From contig LQAA01000084.1 in the NCBI GenBank assembly GCA_001577715.1, forward strand, positions 1-59,669: a stretch of DNA of 59,669 nt, read 5' to 3'. The translations under genes and the position numbers were made by a program. This DNA is from Candidatus Adiutrix intracellularis (GTDB lineage Bacteria > Desulfobacterota > Desulfarculia > Adiutricales > Adiutricaceae). Below, piece by piece: positions 48,390-57,039 of the stretch; positions within the stretch are counted from its first letter, which is position 1, and each line of letters begins with the position of its first letter. The notes beneath the pieces are model-generated. The model ran no database searches. It was not told where the DNA came from and saw only the letters and a list, made by a program, of their open reading frames with translations.

Positions 48390-49489
48390 AAATTATAAAA
48401 ATGGTTATCGTGATTTAAAATCTGGGCGCCATTTTCCGTAATTAGTACCATCTGTTCCAGTCGCACCCCACCCCGCCCCGGTAGATATATGCCTGGCTCC
48501 ACCGTTACAATCTGGCCCGGTTTAAGAATCCAGGCACTCCGAGGGGACAAGAAGGGGGCCTCGTGAATGACTAGACCCACCCCATGACCTAGGCTGTGAC
48601 CGAAAAAATCGCCATATCCCTGCCGAGCGATGAAGTCCCGAGCTACCTTATCTACTTCACGGGCCGGCCGTCCCGGAGCCAGAGCCGCAAGGGCCAGAAT
48701 CTGAGCCTCACGGACAACGAAATAAATTTCCCGCTGCCATTTCTTGGGTGAACCAAGAATTAGGGTGCGGGTTAAATCAGCACAGTAACCCTGGTATCTG
48801 GCCCCGCAGTCAATGATAACCGTCTCTCCCTTTTTTATTTTTTTCGCCCCCGGAATAGCGTGGGGTATGGCTCCATTAAGGCCGGAAGCTAATATAGTTT
48901 CAAAAGCTGGGCCTTCGGCCCCCAGTCGACAAAATTCTGTTTCAATAAAAAAAGCAGCTTCATGTTCGGTAACCCCCACTTCCATTCTATCCCACAGAGC
49001 GCCCACCGCCGCCTCAGTTATGGCTAGAGCCTTAGTCACCAGCCTAATTTCTTCGGGCCACTTTTCAGCCCTAGGGCCGGCCGGATCAAAAGGGACAGGT
49101 TCCAACTGAATCTGGGGAAGAGCAGCGGCAATTCTACTAAAATTACCCTGGCTCAAAAATTCCGGCTCAAAATAAAGACGGCCTGCTTTTTTCAAAGCCG
49201 GTAGACCCGGTAGTTCCGAAGCTAGCCCCTCCCGATAAATAATAGTTTCAAACAGAGGTGCCTCCCGACGGGCCGCCTCGACATAGCGAAAGTCAGTCAA
49301 GAGGCAGAGGGAATGGGGGGTTATTAGAAGGGCGCCACTGGATTCATTAAGCATGGAGTCATGGGCCAGAAAGCCAGAAAAATAACGCCGATTAGCCGGC
49401 GAAGTCAACAAAAGAACCTCTACCGCACCTTCTTCCATTAAGAGACGTAGAAGCCGCAGGCGTTCGGTCTCAGGTCGGGGAGCAAGCAT
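48386..49489 (-). CDS. M24 family metallopeptidase (Xaa-Pro aminopeptidase-like)
   Basis: Cytoplasmic metallopeptidase removing N-terminal residues before proline. The 367 residues have an N-terminal creatinase-type domain (about 1-130) and the pita-bread catalytic domain with the five metal ligands visible: Asp in VIIDCGARYQGYCADLTRT (two Asp), His in FFGHSLGHGVGLVIHE, Glu in TVEPGIYLPG and Glu in VRLEQM. Length fits PepP/PepQ-type enzymes. It is convergent with aspA with a 4-base stop overlap, and divergent from the hypothetical gene at 49586. Confidence 0.92.
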   Translation of the reverse strand: MLAPRPETERLRLLRLLMEEGAVEVLLLTSPANRRYFSGFLAHDSMLNESSGALLITPHSLCLLTDFRYVEAARREAPLFETIIYREGLASELPGLPALKKAGRLYFEPEFLSQGNFSRIAAALPQIQLEPVPFDPAGPRAEKWPEEIRLVTKALAITEAAVGALWDRMEVGVTEHEAAFFIETEFCRLGAEGPAFETILASGLNGAIPHAIPGAKKIKKGETVIIDCGARYQGYCADLTRTLILGSPKKWQREIYFVVREAQILALAALAPGRPAREVDKVARDFIARQGYGDFFGHSLGHGVGLVIHEAPFLSPRSAWILKPGQIVTVEPGIYLPGRGGVRLEQMVLITENGAQILNHDNHFYNF

Positions 49490-49585
49490 AAACTTGATTA
49501 ATCCTTTTTAAATAGAGTAAAATAGAATATTTAAATTATAGCATAGTCGGAGGCTGCGTCAAGAGTCGCCGGGCGAGGTCCATTC

Positions 49586-50473
49586 ATGACCAAAATTATT
49601 ATTAATCCCCCTTCCAACGTCACCTTACCACTAGCCTTAACTAGGAATCTATACCTAACCCTAGAGAAGCGCCAGTTGAAACATTGGCATCTCATCGACG
49701 CCCCCCCCCTGGCTGATATTGCACGGGAAGCGGTCTGCTTCACCCAACATCCCGTAACCATCGACTACTCAATCACAACCTATCCTCTGAGCCCTCTAGT
49801 GCCAACCCCCTGGAGGCTCTGGACGACCGAGCTAACTGAAGATATGCCCATAGTCGGTCCACCCCGCCCCGCCTTTCTACCCCGGACCACCGCCGGTAAA
49901 CTTATTAACTGCCTCACTCAGAATCGAGAAATTATTTTCAACCGTTCCGTTATCCCCTTCCATCAGGAAATTATAACCACGGCACGGCGGCTTCTAGCTG
50001 ATTCTCCTCCAATTCTGGCCAATACCATGCGCTCCTTCAGTTTCACCCCTCTAAATTTTAAAAGGAGCCATCACTATCCCCAACTCCAGGCCACAGTCAA
50101 CAGTCTACCTAGTTCTACCCCCCCCCCCTATCTACTCAACCTAGCCGGTAGGGTCTTCAAATCCTGCCGCTTGTGGGCAGAACTAGACTGGCTGCAAGAT
50201 CGAGACGTCTATCTCACAACTGAACTGATCGGCCACCCCCGGGCGCAAATTCTGGATATTCCACTATACCGCAATATCTATCTCGACGAAAAAATCAACC
50301 GAGTCAAATCCTCGACCCGGAACATTAGCAGAGTCCTAAAGACTATACCGAATCTTCTAAATCAAGAACTAACCCAGATAGTTAGACTCAGGCTAGAACG
50401 AGCCACCGGAGCCAGAGTCACCTCCCCTTTTCCCCCGTTACCAAGGCTGCAAACCAGAAACTCACGCCGCTAA
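49586..50473 (+). CDS. Hypothetical protein, 295 aa, proline- and arginine-rich
   Basis: Not recognised. A soluble, basic protein with no signal peptide or membrane helix. It has a proline-rich first half (YPLSPLVPTPWRLW, VGPPRPAFLP) and an Arg-rich C-terminus (LRLERATGARV). A GAGG site lies 7 bases before the ATG. The gene is followed after 19 bases by a polysaccharide deacetylase and then thyX on the same strand. Two long C tracts lie inside it (C9 at 49701-49709, C11 at 50118-50128), so it may be unstable. Codon use and context suggest a real gene, perhaps in envelope or glycan work with the deacetylase, but that is a guess. Confidence 0.65.
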   Translation: MTKIIINPPSNVTLPLALTRNLYLTLEKRQLKHWHLIDAPPLADIAREAVCFTQHPVTIDYSITTYPLSPLVPTPWRLWTTELTEDMPIVGPPRPAFLPRTTAGKLINCLTQNREIIFNRSVIPFHQEIITTARRLLADSPPILANTMRSFSFTPLNFKRSHHYPQLQATVNSLPSSTPPPYLLNLAGRVFKSCRLWAELDWLQDRDVYLTTELIGHPRAQILDIPLYRNIYLDEKINRVKSSTRNISRVLKTIPNLLNQELTQIVRLRLERATGARVTSPFPPLPRLQTRNSRR

Positions 50474-50492
50474 CCTCAGAGGACTCCAACTA

Positions 50493-51260
50493 ATGATCAT
50501 TCTAACCATAGATACCGACTGGGCCCCCGCCGGCCCTACCCGAATAATTTTGGAAAAAGTCCGAGCTTTGGGCATCAAAACTACAGTTTTTTTTTCCACC
50601 CCCAGTCCCTTACCTTCTTGGCCTCTTCTAGAAACGGGCGCACACCCAGATCTATCCCGCCGCTGCGTTCCTGACGACGGCGGGGGCCCTCTGTCCATGG
50701 CCACACTGAAACATGATGCGGATGTTTTATCAGCCGAAAGCCAAATTCTGCAAGATTACCGTACAGCCCTGCCCGAGGCCGAAGCGGTGCGAACTCACCG
50801 CTTCTATTGGCATTCCGACCTGGCTAGGGTGATGGGCCGCACTGGCTTTACCCATGACAGCTCCTTAATTATACCCTACCACCCCGGACTAATGGGTTTT
50901 AAAACCGGTCGACTCTACCGCTGGCCGGTCTGGGCTAGCGACCATCTGCACCTGATGCGCCGCTTTCCTTTAAACCGCCTAGCCCTACCTTATCTGGACA
51001 GCCCCGGCCTCAAAATTTTCTGTTTCCATATCACCTACCTCTATCTCAACGCTCAAAACCTTGAGGACTTCAATATGATTAAAACACGACTTAACAACGA
51101 CCACGAACCAATGAAACGGGCCGGGCCCGGCATCTGGAACCTCTTTGAAATGCTAGCCGAAAAAATATATAAAACCTCTGAGGGTAGCTGGCTCCGTGAT
51201 CTACCGGCTAGCCATTTTCTGCAAAATCTGGAACTAACTAATGAAAATAATTTCTCCTAA
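50493..51260 (+). CDS. Polysaccharide deacetylase-like protein (WbmS-like)
   Basis: NodB-fold hydrolase of carbohydrate esterase type, 255 residues with no signal peptide. ILTIDTDWAPA at the N-terminus supplies the two Asp of motif 1 (family D-D), and ETGAHPDLS supplies the motif 2 His. RTHRFYWHSDL and FCFHITYLYLNA correspond to later motifs. The spacing resembles the WbmS-type deacetylases found in polysaccharide clusters, so the likely substrate is an N- or O-acetyl sugar or lipid-linked glycan. A T9 tract lies at 50588-50596. It overlaps thyX by 20 bases. Confidence 0.75.
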   Translation: MIILTIDTDWAPAGPTRIILEKVRALGIKTTVFFSTPSPLPSWPLLETGAHPDLSRRCVPDDGGGPLSMATLKHDADVLSAESQILQDYRTALPEAEAVRTHRFYWHSDLARVMGRTGFTHDSSLIIPYHPGLMGFKTGRLYRWPVWASDHLHLMRRFPLNRLALPYLDSPGLKIFCFHITYLYLNAQNLEDFNMIKTRLNNDHEPMKRAGPGIWNLFEMLAEKIYKTSEGSWLRDLPASHFLQNLELTNENNFS

Positions 51261-51861
51261 TTTTGAAATTTTAACCCCCCTGGATCCCCCCGCCCTTCTT
51301 GCACGCCTGGAACGGGCGGGGCGCACTTGTTACCGCTCTGAAAATCGCATCACTACCGACTCAGCCGCGACCTTTGTCCGCGGCCTTATCAAGAATGGCC
51401 ACCATTCAGTTCTGGAACATGAGAGCCTATCAGTGCGCCTAATCTGCGACCGAGGGGTAACCCATGAATTAGTGCGCCACCGCCTAGCCGCCTATAGCCA
51501 AGAGAGCACCCGCTACATCAACTACAGCCGGGATCCAGAAACCCAGGGGCTAGTACTAATTAAACCGCTTTTTTTCCCCGAAGGCTCAGAAAAATACTGC
51601 CTCTGGCTGAAGGCCATGGAAGCGGCCGAGCAAGCCTATCTGGATCTCACGACCGCTGGGGCTACCGCCCAAGAAGCTCGAACAGTTCTACCCAACAGTC
51701 TTAAGACGGAAATAGTCATGACCGCTAACCTCCGCGAATGGCGTCACATTTTAACCCTACGCTGTGCTCCCCCTTCCCACCCCCAGATGCGGGAAATAAT
51801 GACCCGGATTCAAGCTCGCTTCCTTGAACTTTTACCAGTTATTTTTAAAACCAAGGACTAA
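51241..51861 (+). CDS. thyX: FAD-dependent thymidylate synthase
   Basis: Methylates dUMP to dTMP with FAD, methylene-THF and NADPH. The 206 residues contain HHSVLEHESLSVRLICDRGV and the ThyX signature RHRLAAYSQESTRY (RHRx7S) with the dUMP/FAD-binding Arg, His and Ser; NLREWRHILTLRC near the C-terminus carries the ligand Arg. Length is normal. ThyX is the typical alternative to ThyA in anaerobes. The start lies 20 bases inside the deacetylase gene. Confidence 0.95.
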   Translation: MKIISPNFEILTPLDPPALLARLERAGRTCYRSENRITTDSAATFVRGLIKNGHHSVLEHESLSVRLICDRGVTHELVRHRLAAYSQESTRYINYSRDPETQGLVLIKPLFFPEGSEKYCLWLKAMEAAEQAYLDLTTAGATAQEARTVLPNSLKTEIVMTANLREWRHILTLRCAPPSHPQMREIMTRIQARFLELLPVIFKTKD

Positions 51862-51999
51862 AGGGGCCAGCAAATTTAATTATATTTTCTCAAAAACCTG
51901 ACCCCACACTCAATTTGCCATAATTAACAAGATGTGGTATTATTACTAAATATAAAGATTTAAAATGGCTTTAAAAAAACACCTATATGGGGTAAGGAC

Positions 52000-53913
52000 A
52001 TGAGCGAACATCAGATAATTTTTAAACCTGAAAATCGGACTGTCTCGGCCCCAGCCGGCCTGTCTCTGATGGAAGTGGCCTCCCGGGCCGGGATTCACAT
52101 TAACGCCTCCTGCGGGGGCGAGGGTGTATGCGGGCGTTGCCGGGTTGAACTTTTATCCGGGCAACTACGGAGCGAAAGCGGTCCCGGAACCTTTTTCACC
52201 ACTGAAGAATACGCTAAAGGCTTCCGCCTAGCCTGCCAATGTTTCGTCGAAGGCCCGGCCGAAATAAATATTCCCCCGGAATCGCGGGCTGACGCCTCGC
52301 TCTACGCCCAGGCTGAAGAACACGAAGCTATCACCCTAGATACTCTGAATCCATTGGTCCGAAATCTGACAGTGGAACTAACACCTCCAACCGAAGGCGA
52401 TAATCTGGCCGACTATGACCGCCTTGTACTGACTCTGGACCAGAACCACAATCTTGCCTGGCCACAACTGGAGCTAGCAGCCCTTCTAGAAATGCCCACA
52501 ACCCTCCGTGAAAACGGTTTTTCAGCCCGCGCTACACTCTTTGAAGCTCCAAACCAGCCGGCCCGTATTCTAGAACTAAGTTCAACCCAAGCTGCCCAAC
52601 CCCTTTACGCCGCAGCCGTGGACATAGGAACCACTACTGTCTGGGCCCGCCTGATCGATTTGAATAAAGGCCAGCCCGGCCCGGCCCGTGGCGACCTAAA
52701 CGGACAAATTTCCTTCGGCGAAGACGTTATCAGCCGCATCGTCTTTTCCGGTAAGGGCGATGGCCTAGCCCGCCTGCGGGAGAGAATAACAGCCAACATC
52801 AACCAACTTCTGGATCTTCTACTAACCGAAGCCGGCCTGAGCCGCAACAGCCTGGCTCTAATCGTCACAGCCGGCAACACTACTATGAGCCACCTCTTCG
52901 CCGGCCTCACCCCCCAGAACATCCGCCTCGGACCCTATGTACCGGCCGCGGCCACCTGGCCATTCCTCAAAGCCGCCGAACTGGGTCTTAATGTCCGTTC
53001 CTCAACTCCGCTCCTCATCTTCCCCTCCGTCTCTAGCTATGTCGGCGGCGACATCGTAGCCGGAGTGCTGGCTTCGGGCCTCTATAAACAACCGGAACTA
53101 ACCCTCTTCATCGACGTGGGCACTAACGGCGAAATAGTAGTCGGGAACCAGGACTGGATGACCTGCGCTGCCTGCTCGGCCGGTCCGGCCTTTGAAGGCG
53201 GCGGCGTCAAATTTGGGATGCGGGCCGCTCCCGGTGCCGTGGATCAATTTTATTATAATCGAGCCGACCGACGCCACACCTTGGCCGTCATCGGCGGGCC
53301 CGGCGAAAAACCCATCGGTATCTGCGGGTCCGGCCTCATCAACATCGTAGCCGAACTATTTCTAGCCGGGGTATTAGATCAACGAGGAAAATTTGTACTA
53401 CAGGCCGCTCCTAACCTTATTCGCCAAGGCGAAGACGGAGTTGAATATTTACTCAGGCCCCAAGCAGAAACTGGCCTTGATCGTGATCTAGTTCTTACGG
53501 AAATAGATATTGAAAATCTCATCCGAGCTAAAGGAGCAATGTATTCCGGCTACCAAACCCTCCTGGAGAGCGTAGGACTGACTATGAATAATTTAGAACG
53601 GGTCATCATCGGTGGCGGCTTCGGTAAGTCCCTGAACCTAGCCAACGCCATCGCCATCGGGCTACTCCCCGAACTCCCGATAGAAAAGTTTGCCTATATT
53701 GGTAATTCTTCCCTCACCGGGGCCACCCTAGCCGCCCTATCTCGCAGTCTATGGGAAACCGCCGGAACTATTAAAGACGGCCTGACCAATTTTGAACTCA
53801 GTGAAACCCCTAGCTATATGGATTATTATATGGCCAGCCAGTTTCTCCCCCATACCCAGAGCGATCTTTTCCCCCGAACCTTGGCCCGAGTGCGAGGCGA
53901 GGCCGCTAGCTAA
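52000..53913 (+). CDS. 2Fe-2S/ASKHA protein, RACo-like corrinoid activator (DUF4445)
   Basis: Large (637 aa) redox ATPase. The N-terminal plant-type 2Fe-2S domain (about 1-95) has SCGGEGVCGRCRVEL and a fourth Cys in RLACQC. A linker follows, then an ASKHA ATPase-type domain from about 205 with AAVDIGTTTVWARLI, VTAGNTTMSHLFAG, FIDVGTNGEIVVG, CSAGPAFEGGG and VIIGGGFGKSLNLA. Characterised relatives (RACo of acetogens; activators of corrinoid methyltransferases) reductively reactivate the Co(II) corrinoid of CoFeSP or methyltransferases using ATP. Its presence suits Wood-Ljungdahl acetogenesis, or corrinoid-dependent methyl transfer. The substrate corrinoid protein is not in the window. Confidence 0.9.
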   Translation: MSEHQIIFKPENRTVSAPAGLSLMEVASRAGIHINASCGGEGVCGRCRVELLSGQLRSESGPGTFFTTEEYAKGFRLACQCFVEGPAEINIPPESRADASLYAQAEEHEAITLDTLNPLVRNLTVELTPPTEGDNLADYDRLVLTLDQNHNLAWPQLELAALLEMPTTLRENGFSARATLFEAPNQPARILELSSTQAAQPLYAAAVDIGTTTVWARLIDLNKGQPGPARGDLNGQISFGEDVISRIVFSGKGDGLARLRERITANINQLLDLLLTEAGLSRNSLALIVTAGNTTMSHLFAGLTPQNIRLGPYVPAAATWPFLKAAELGLNVRSSTPLLIFPSVSSYVGGDIVAGVLASGLYKQPELTLFIDVGTNGEIVVGNQDWMTCAACSAGPAFEGGGVKFGMRAAPGAVDQFYYNRADRRHTLAVIGGPGEKPIGICGSGLINIVAELFLAGVLDQRGKFVLQAAPNLIRQGEDGVEYLLRPQAETGLDRDLVLTEIDIENLIRAKGAMYSGYQTLLESVGLTMNNLERVIIGGGFGKSLNLANAIAIGLLPELPIEKFAYIGNSSLTGATLAALSRSLWETAGTIKDGLTNFELSETPSYMDYYMASQFLPHTQSDLFPRTLARVRGEAAS

Positions 53914-53989
53914 ATCTTCAGAAGTTGTCTGTTATTTCAAAACCTTTTAGCCTAAAAAGGTTTAGGCTCTAGTGTACCTATCAGCGATT

Positions 53990-54490
53990 ATCACTTTGAC
54001 ATATTTTATAGTAAGCCTTCGGTCTTGGAACAACAGATCTCACCGGCAAAACAAAGCCTTTGATCTATAGCTTTATTACCAACCTTAAATCTTCCGAATA
54101 TAACATTGAGAGCTTGCTCGGATTCAGTAAAAATCGGTGAAAAATAAAAAATGAAACCTTCAATGTCTTAAAAATAATAACTACAATTGGAAATATAATT
54201 TCGAATATGGAAAAGAAACTTTCGCCGCCCTTCTAATAACATTTAATTTACTAGCCTCTATCGTACAAAGCGTTTACCGATTAATTGAAACACTATAAGA
54301 GAAAGCGTAACCCAGGTTAAGTGCCAAAAATCATCTCTTTATTTATCTCTGGCCCATTAACATGTAGGACGTTTTTACCTCCTGGAATGCGCCCCTAAAG
54401 ACTATCATATCAAGCATCCCCCCATTACAAAGATGCTAATTTAACCTTTATTCTCACTATGTACCCCTAAAATTAAAATTGTTACGTACC
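53990..54490 (+). mobile_element. Decayed IS relic (IS4/ISNCY-like), C-terminal part
   Basis: Best-preserved transposase tail of the family: reading with one frameshift gives RWKIKNETFNVLKNNNYN-like residues then WKYNFEYGKETFAALLITFN, matching the conserved RWKIENE.FN.LKN.GY and NFGHGK blocks of IS4-type DDE transposases. The N-terminal coding part present at 655-1300 is missing, so this copy has lost about 700 bases internally. The left end (about 53996) and right end (about 54480) align with the other three copies. Confidence 0.65.
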
Positions 54491-54807
54491 TATGGTCTAT
54501 CTTGTCTCCAAATGTTTTTTTCGGCTATAATAAGTTTACTTATTGCGCTAGTAGTATTTATATACTATATTCGTTAAAGAATGGTTCATAATCTAATTTT
54601 TTTGTTAATTTTTTATGACTAACTAAAAAATTAATTAATATTTTGGAAGTTCAACTAACATAATGGAGAGTAAAGAAATCTATTTTAGCAGATTAATACT
54701 ATAATTATTTAATACTATTGTAAAAAAATAGCACCATTAGAAAAACTAAAAAAAGGAATTACTCCTGATAAATATATTTTATATAAATATTTTCCAGGAG
54801 ATATAGC
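54491..54807. other. AT-rich spacer upstream of cheW
   Basis: Strongly AT-rich, no gene seen. It must contain the cheW promoter, but no clear -35/-10 pair could be assigned. Confidence 0.4.
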
Positions 54808-55320
54808 ATGACTGAAACCGCTACTGGCGCCAACATTAACCCCGCCGATAACATCGTTCCCTTCCAGAGCGAAAATAAAGACAGTCTCCTAACTTTTAAA
54901 TCGGCCAAAGAAAGTTACGACATCGGCATTCTTAAGATGCAAGAAATAATCGGGCTGCTCCCGGTAACCCAAGTACCCAAAACTCTCCTATTTCTAAAAG
55001 ACGTTATCAACCTGCATAGCCAGGTAATTCCATTGATCGATCCGCGACTTAAATCTAACCTACTGGAAGAAGAATACATCAAACGTACTAGTATCATCGT
55101 AGTTAAGATCAAGAATCTTGTTAACATCTCCATTGGCATCGTGATGGGTTCCACCTCCGAGGTCATAAATAATACGGCCCCCGAAATAAAGCCACCCTAT
55201 TCTTTCGGCGCTGCCATCAACACCAACTATATTCTGAGCATGCCCAAAACTGACAACAGAGTCAAAATTCTTTTAATCATCAACCAAGTTCTCTCCACCG
55301 AAGAACTGGGCGCCCTGTAG
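54808..55320 (+). CDS. CheW-like chemotaxis adaptor
   Basis: Adaptor that couples chemoreceptors to the CheA kinase. The 170 residues form one CheW domain: LLTFKSAKESYDIGILKMQE (family F.L....Y.I....V.EI), VPKTLLFLKDVINLHSQVIP followed by LIDPR (family G.INLRG.V.PVIDLR, with G-to-D and R-to-S changes), IIVVKIKNLVNISIGIVMGS and a closing KILLIINQVLS. The N-terminal 30 residues are extra. An AGGAG site lies before the ATG. It is followed after 7 bases by an MlaE-like gene. No CheA or receptor gene is seen in the window. Confidence 0.85.
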   Translation: MTETATGANINPADNIVPFQSENKDSLLTFKSAKESYDIGILKMQEIIGLLPVTQVPKTLLFLKDVINLHSQVIPLIDPRLKSNLLEEEYIKRTSIIVVKIKNLVNISIGIVMGSTSEVINNTAPEIKPPYSFGAAINTNYILSMPKTDNRVKILLIINQVLSTEELGAL

Positions 55321-55327
55321 GTAACCT

Positions 55328-56143
55328 TTGCCAGTTTTCCGAAAAGGAAGGACCGCAGTCGGCCGCCTGGCCGGTTGGCTCGGCCGTTTTTGTCTAACCC
55401 GGCTTTACCGCCTAATGGATCAGGCCGGTTTTGCCGGCCGGATGCTAGCTTTAAACCGCCGGGGGTTAGTTTTTCACCTTATTTTAAATGAAATCTACAA
55501 GCTAATCCCGGTCACTCTGCCGCTCATTCTCACCGTAGGCTTCATTACTGGACTCGCCTGGGCTCTAGTCTGGTTGATTGGCCCCCTTTCAGCTCTGGGT
55601 GGTGGTCTGGAATCTCTCACTTCCTCTCTAATCACCATCAATATTCTAGTCAATACCCCCATTATAGTTGCGGTTATCGTTATTCTCAGCTATGGCGCAC
55701 CCGCAACCTGGGAATTAGCCACGCTAAAAGCAGTCGGCCGCTTTGAAATTTTGACCCAGGAGGGCCAACCCCCGGAAATTTATCTGGCCGCCCCCTACAT
55801 CGGCGCAGTAGTGCTAACTATGCCAGTACTCCTAGCCATTTTCATGGCCGCCTCATTAACCGGTACCTACTTACTAATTTGGCAGTACACCGGACAAAGC
55901 GTTCTAGCTTTCATTATCGCCCTGAACAGCACAACTCGAATGAACTTTCTAGCCGTATTAGCCCTCAAGAGCCTAGCTATTTCTCTATCGTTATCTTTTT
56001 TCTGCGTTTACAACGGGTTTAGAGCCAGCACTAAGTTGCTGAATAGCAACGCAACTACTCTGAGCCACGCCCTGACCGAGTCATTTTTTTTCAGCATTCT
56101 ATCCAGTCTACTAATTACAGTTTTTTTTAACACCGTTCCCTGA
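55328..56143 (+). CDS. MlaE-like ABC transporter permease
   Basis: Inner-membrane permease of the phospholipid/retrograde lipid transport (Mla) type. The 271 residues have five to six membrane helices and the family's central segment ATWELATLKAVGRFEILTQ then IYLAAPYIGAVVLTMPVLLA (family AAELGTMKV.E.IDAL..MG..P..YLV.PR..A.....P.L). It is divergent in the family's conserved G and E positions. The frame starts at TTG (55328), 7 bases after cheW, with weak Shine-Dalgarno support; an internal ATG at 55415 is an alternative. The ATPase MlaF and the MCE protein MlaD are not in the window, so the system must be assembled from elsewhere. Confidence 0.75.
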   Translation: MPVFRKGRTAVGRLAGWLGRFCLTRLYRLMDQAGFAGRMLALNRRGLVFHLILNEIYKLIPVTLPLILTVGFITGLAWALVWLIGPLSALGGGLESLTSSLITINILVNTPIIVAVIVILSYGAPATWELATLKAVGRFEILTQEGQPPEIYLAAPYIGAVVLTMPVLLAIFMAASLTGTYLLIWQYTGQSVLAFIIALNSTTRMNFLAVLALKSLAISLSLSFFCVYNGFRASTKLLNSNATTLSHALTESFFFSILSSLLITVFFNTVP

Positions 56144-56267
56144 CTTTAGCCTAATTAGAGACCATCGTCTTCCGACAACACCACCGCTCTGATCTAAAGA
56201 TTAAAACAACCCACTCAGCGAATGATTTACTCACCCCTATAAAGGATTGGTACAATAACACCTAAAG

Positions 56268-56750
56268 ACGCGCTAAATAGTTTAGCAATTGCACCGTATT
56301 CATAGGCTTACCCCTAAAGTAACTATTTCTTTACCTTTGTTTACCGATATCTACCGACTAATCCGTAAGTAAATCAATATATTTATTCAACATTAGTTGA
56401 TTAGCCGTCATATTTTCCCGTAATTGACTCCTGATATATTCCATTATCCTTTTCATACTTTTATCTACTATATCCACATAATATCCACAACACCAGAAGT
56501 ACATACTGTTATATTTGTGCTTCTAGTTGAAATATCTATCAAATATTATTAGTAAACTTTTGTTCTTCAAATAACCCATTACCTCCGATACACTGTACTT
56601 CGGCAATATCCTCACAAATATATAAATATAATTAAAATAACACCCAGCCTGTGTTATTTTTAACCCTTTACTTTCACACCATTCACACAATATCTTGCCC
56701 ACATCGGCCTTAAGTTTTTCATAAATTTTTATCTATAGTACTTCGACGCA
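56268..56750 (-). mobile_element. IS200-type TnpA relic, copy 2
   Basis: Homologous on the same strand to 39340-39800 over about 480 bases, with many differences. The shared block around 56560-56600 corresponds to the SEIMGYLK region of the IS200 Y1 transposase, but this copy is more decayed. It lies between the mlaE-like gene and the ppdK terminator. The 56751-56949 remainder has no gene. Confidence 0.65.
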
Positions 56751-56949
56751 AATACTATGTAGCGCTTACATTCCCATCTCGTATACACCAAACTACTCTT
56801 ATTCATTCAGACAACATCCCTATGCCTTCTTAATACAGCTAATAATTCTTCATTATTTTAATATTCAGAACCCTTTTGACTTAGAGTTAAACCTAAAGAA
56901 TACTCGCTATCATCATAACTTGTAGTTTTTTAAAACTTAAGTATCCAAT

Positions 56950-56977
56950 AAAAATCCCCTCCTTAGGAGGGGATTTT
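56950..56977 (-). terminator. Rho-independent terminator after ppdK
   Basis: A perfect 13-bp hairpin, AAAAATCCCCTCC - TTA - GGAGGGGATTTTT, lies 63 bases past the ppdK stop. On the minus strand it ends in a T-run, so it would end ppdK transcription; the T-run on the plus side makes it potentially bidirectional. Confidence 0.85.
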
Positions 56978-57039
56978 TTAAAAGTAGTTTCTAACAACTC
57001 TCATTAAGTAAGAACTACTAACGGTTCCAAATTATTATT

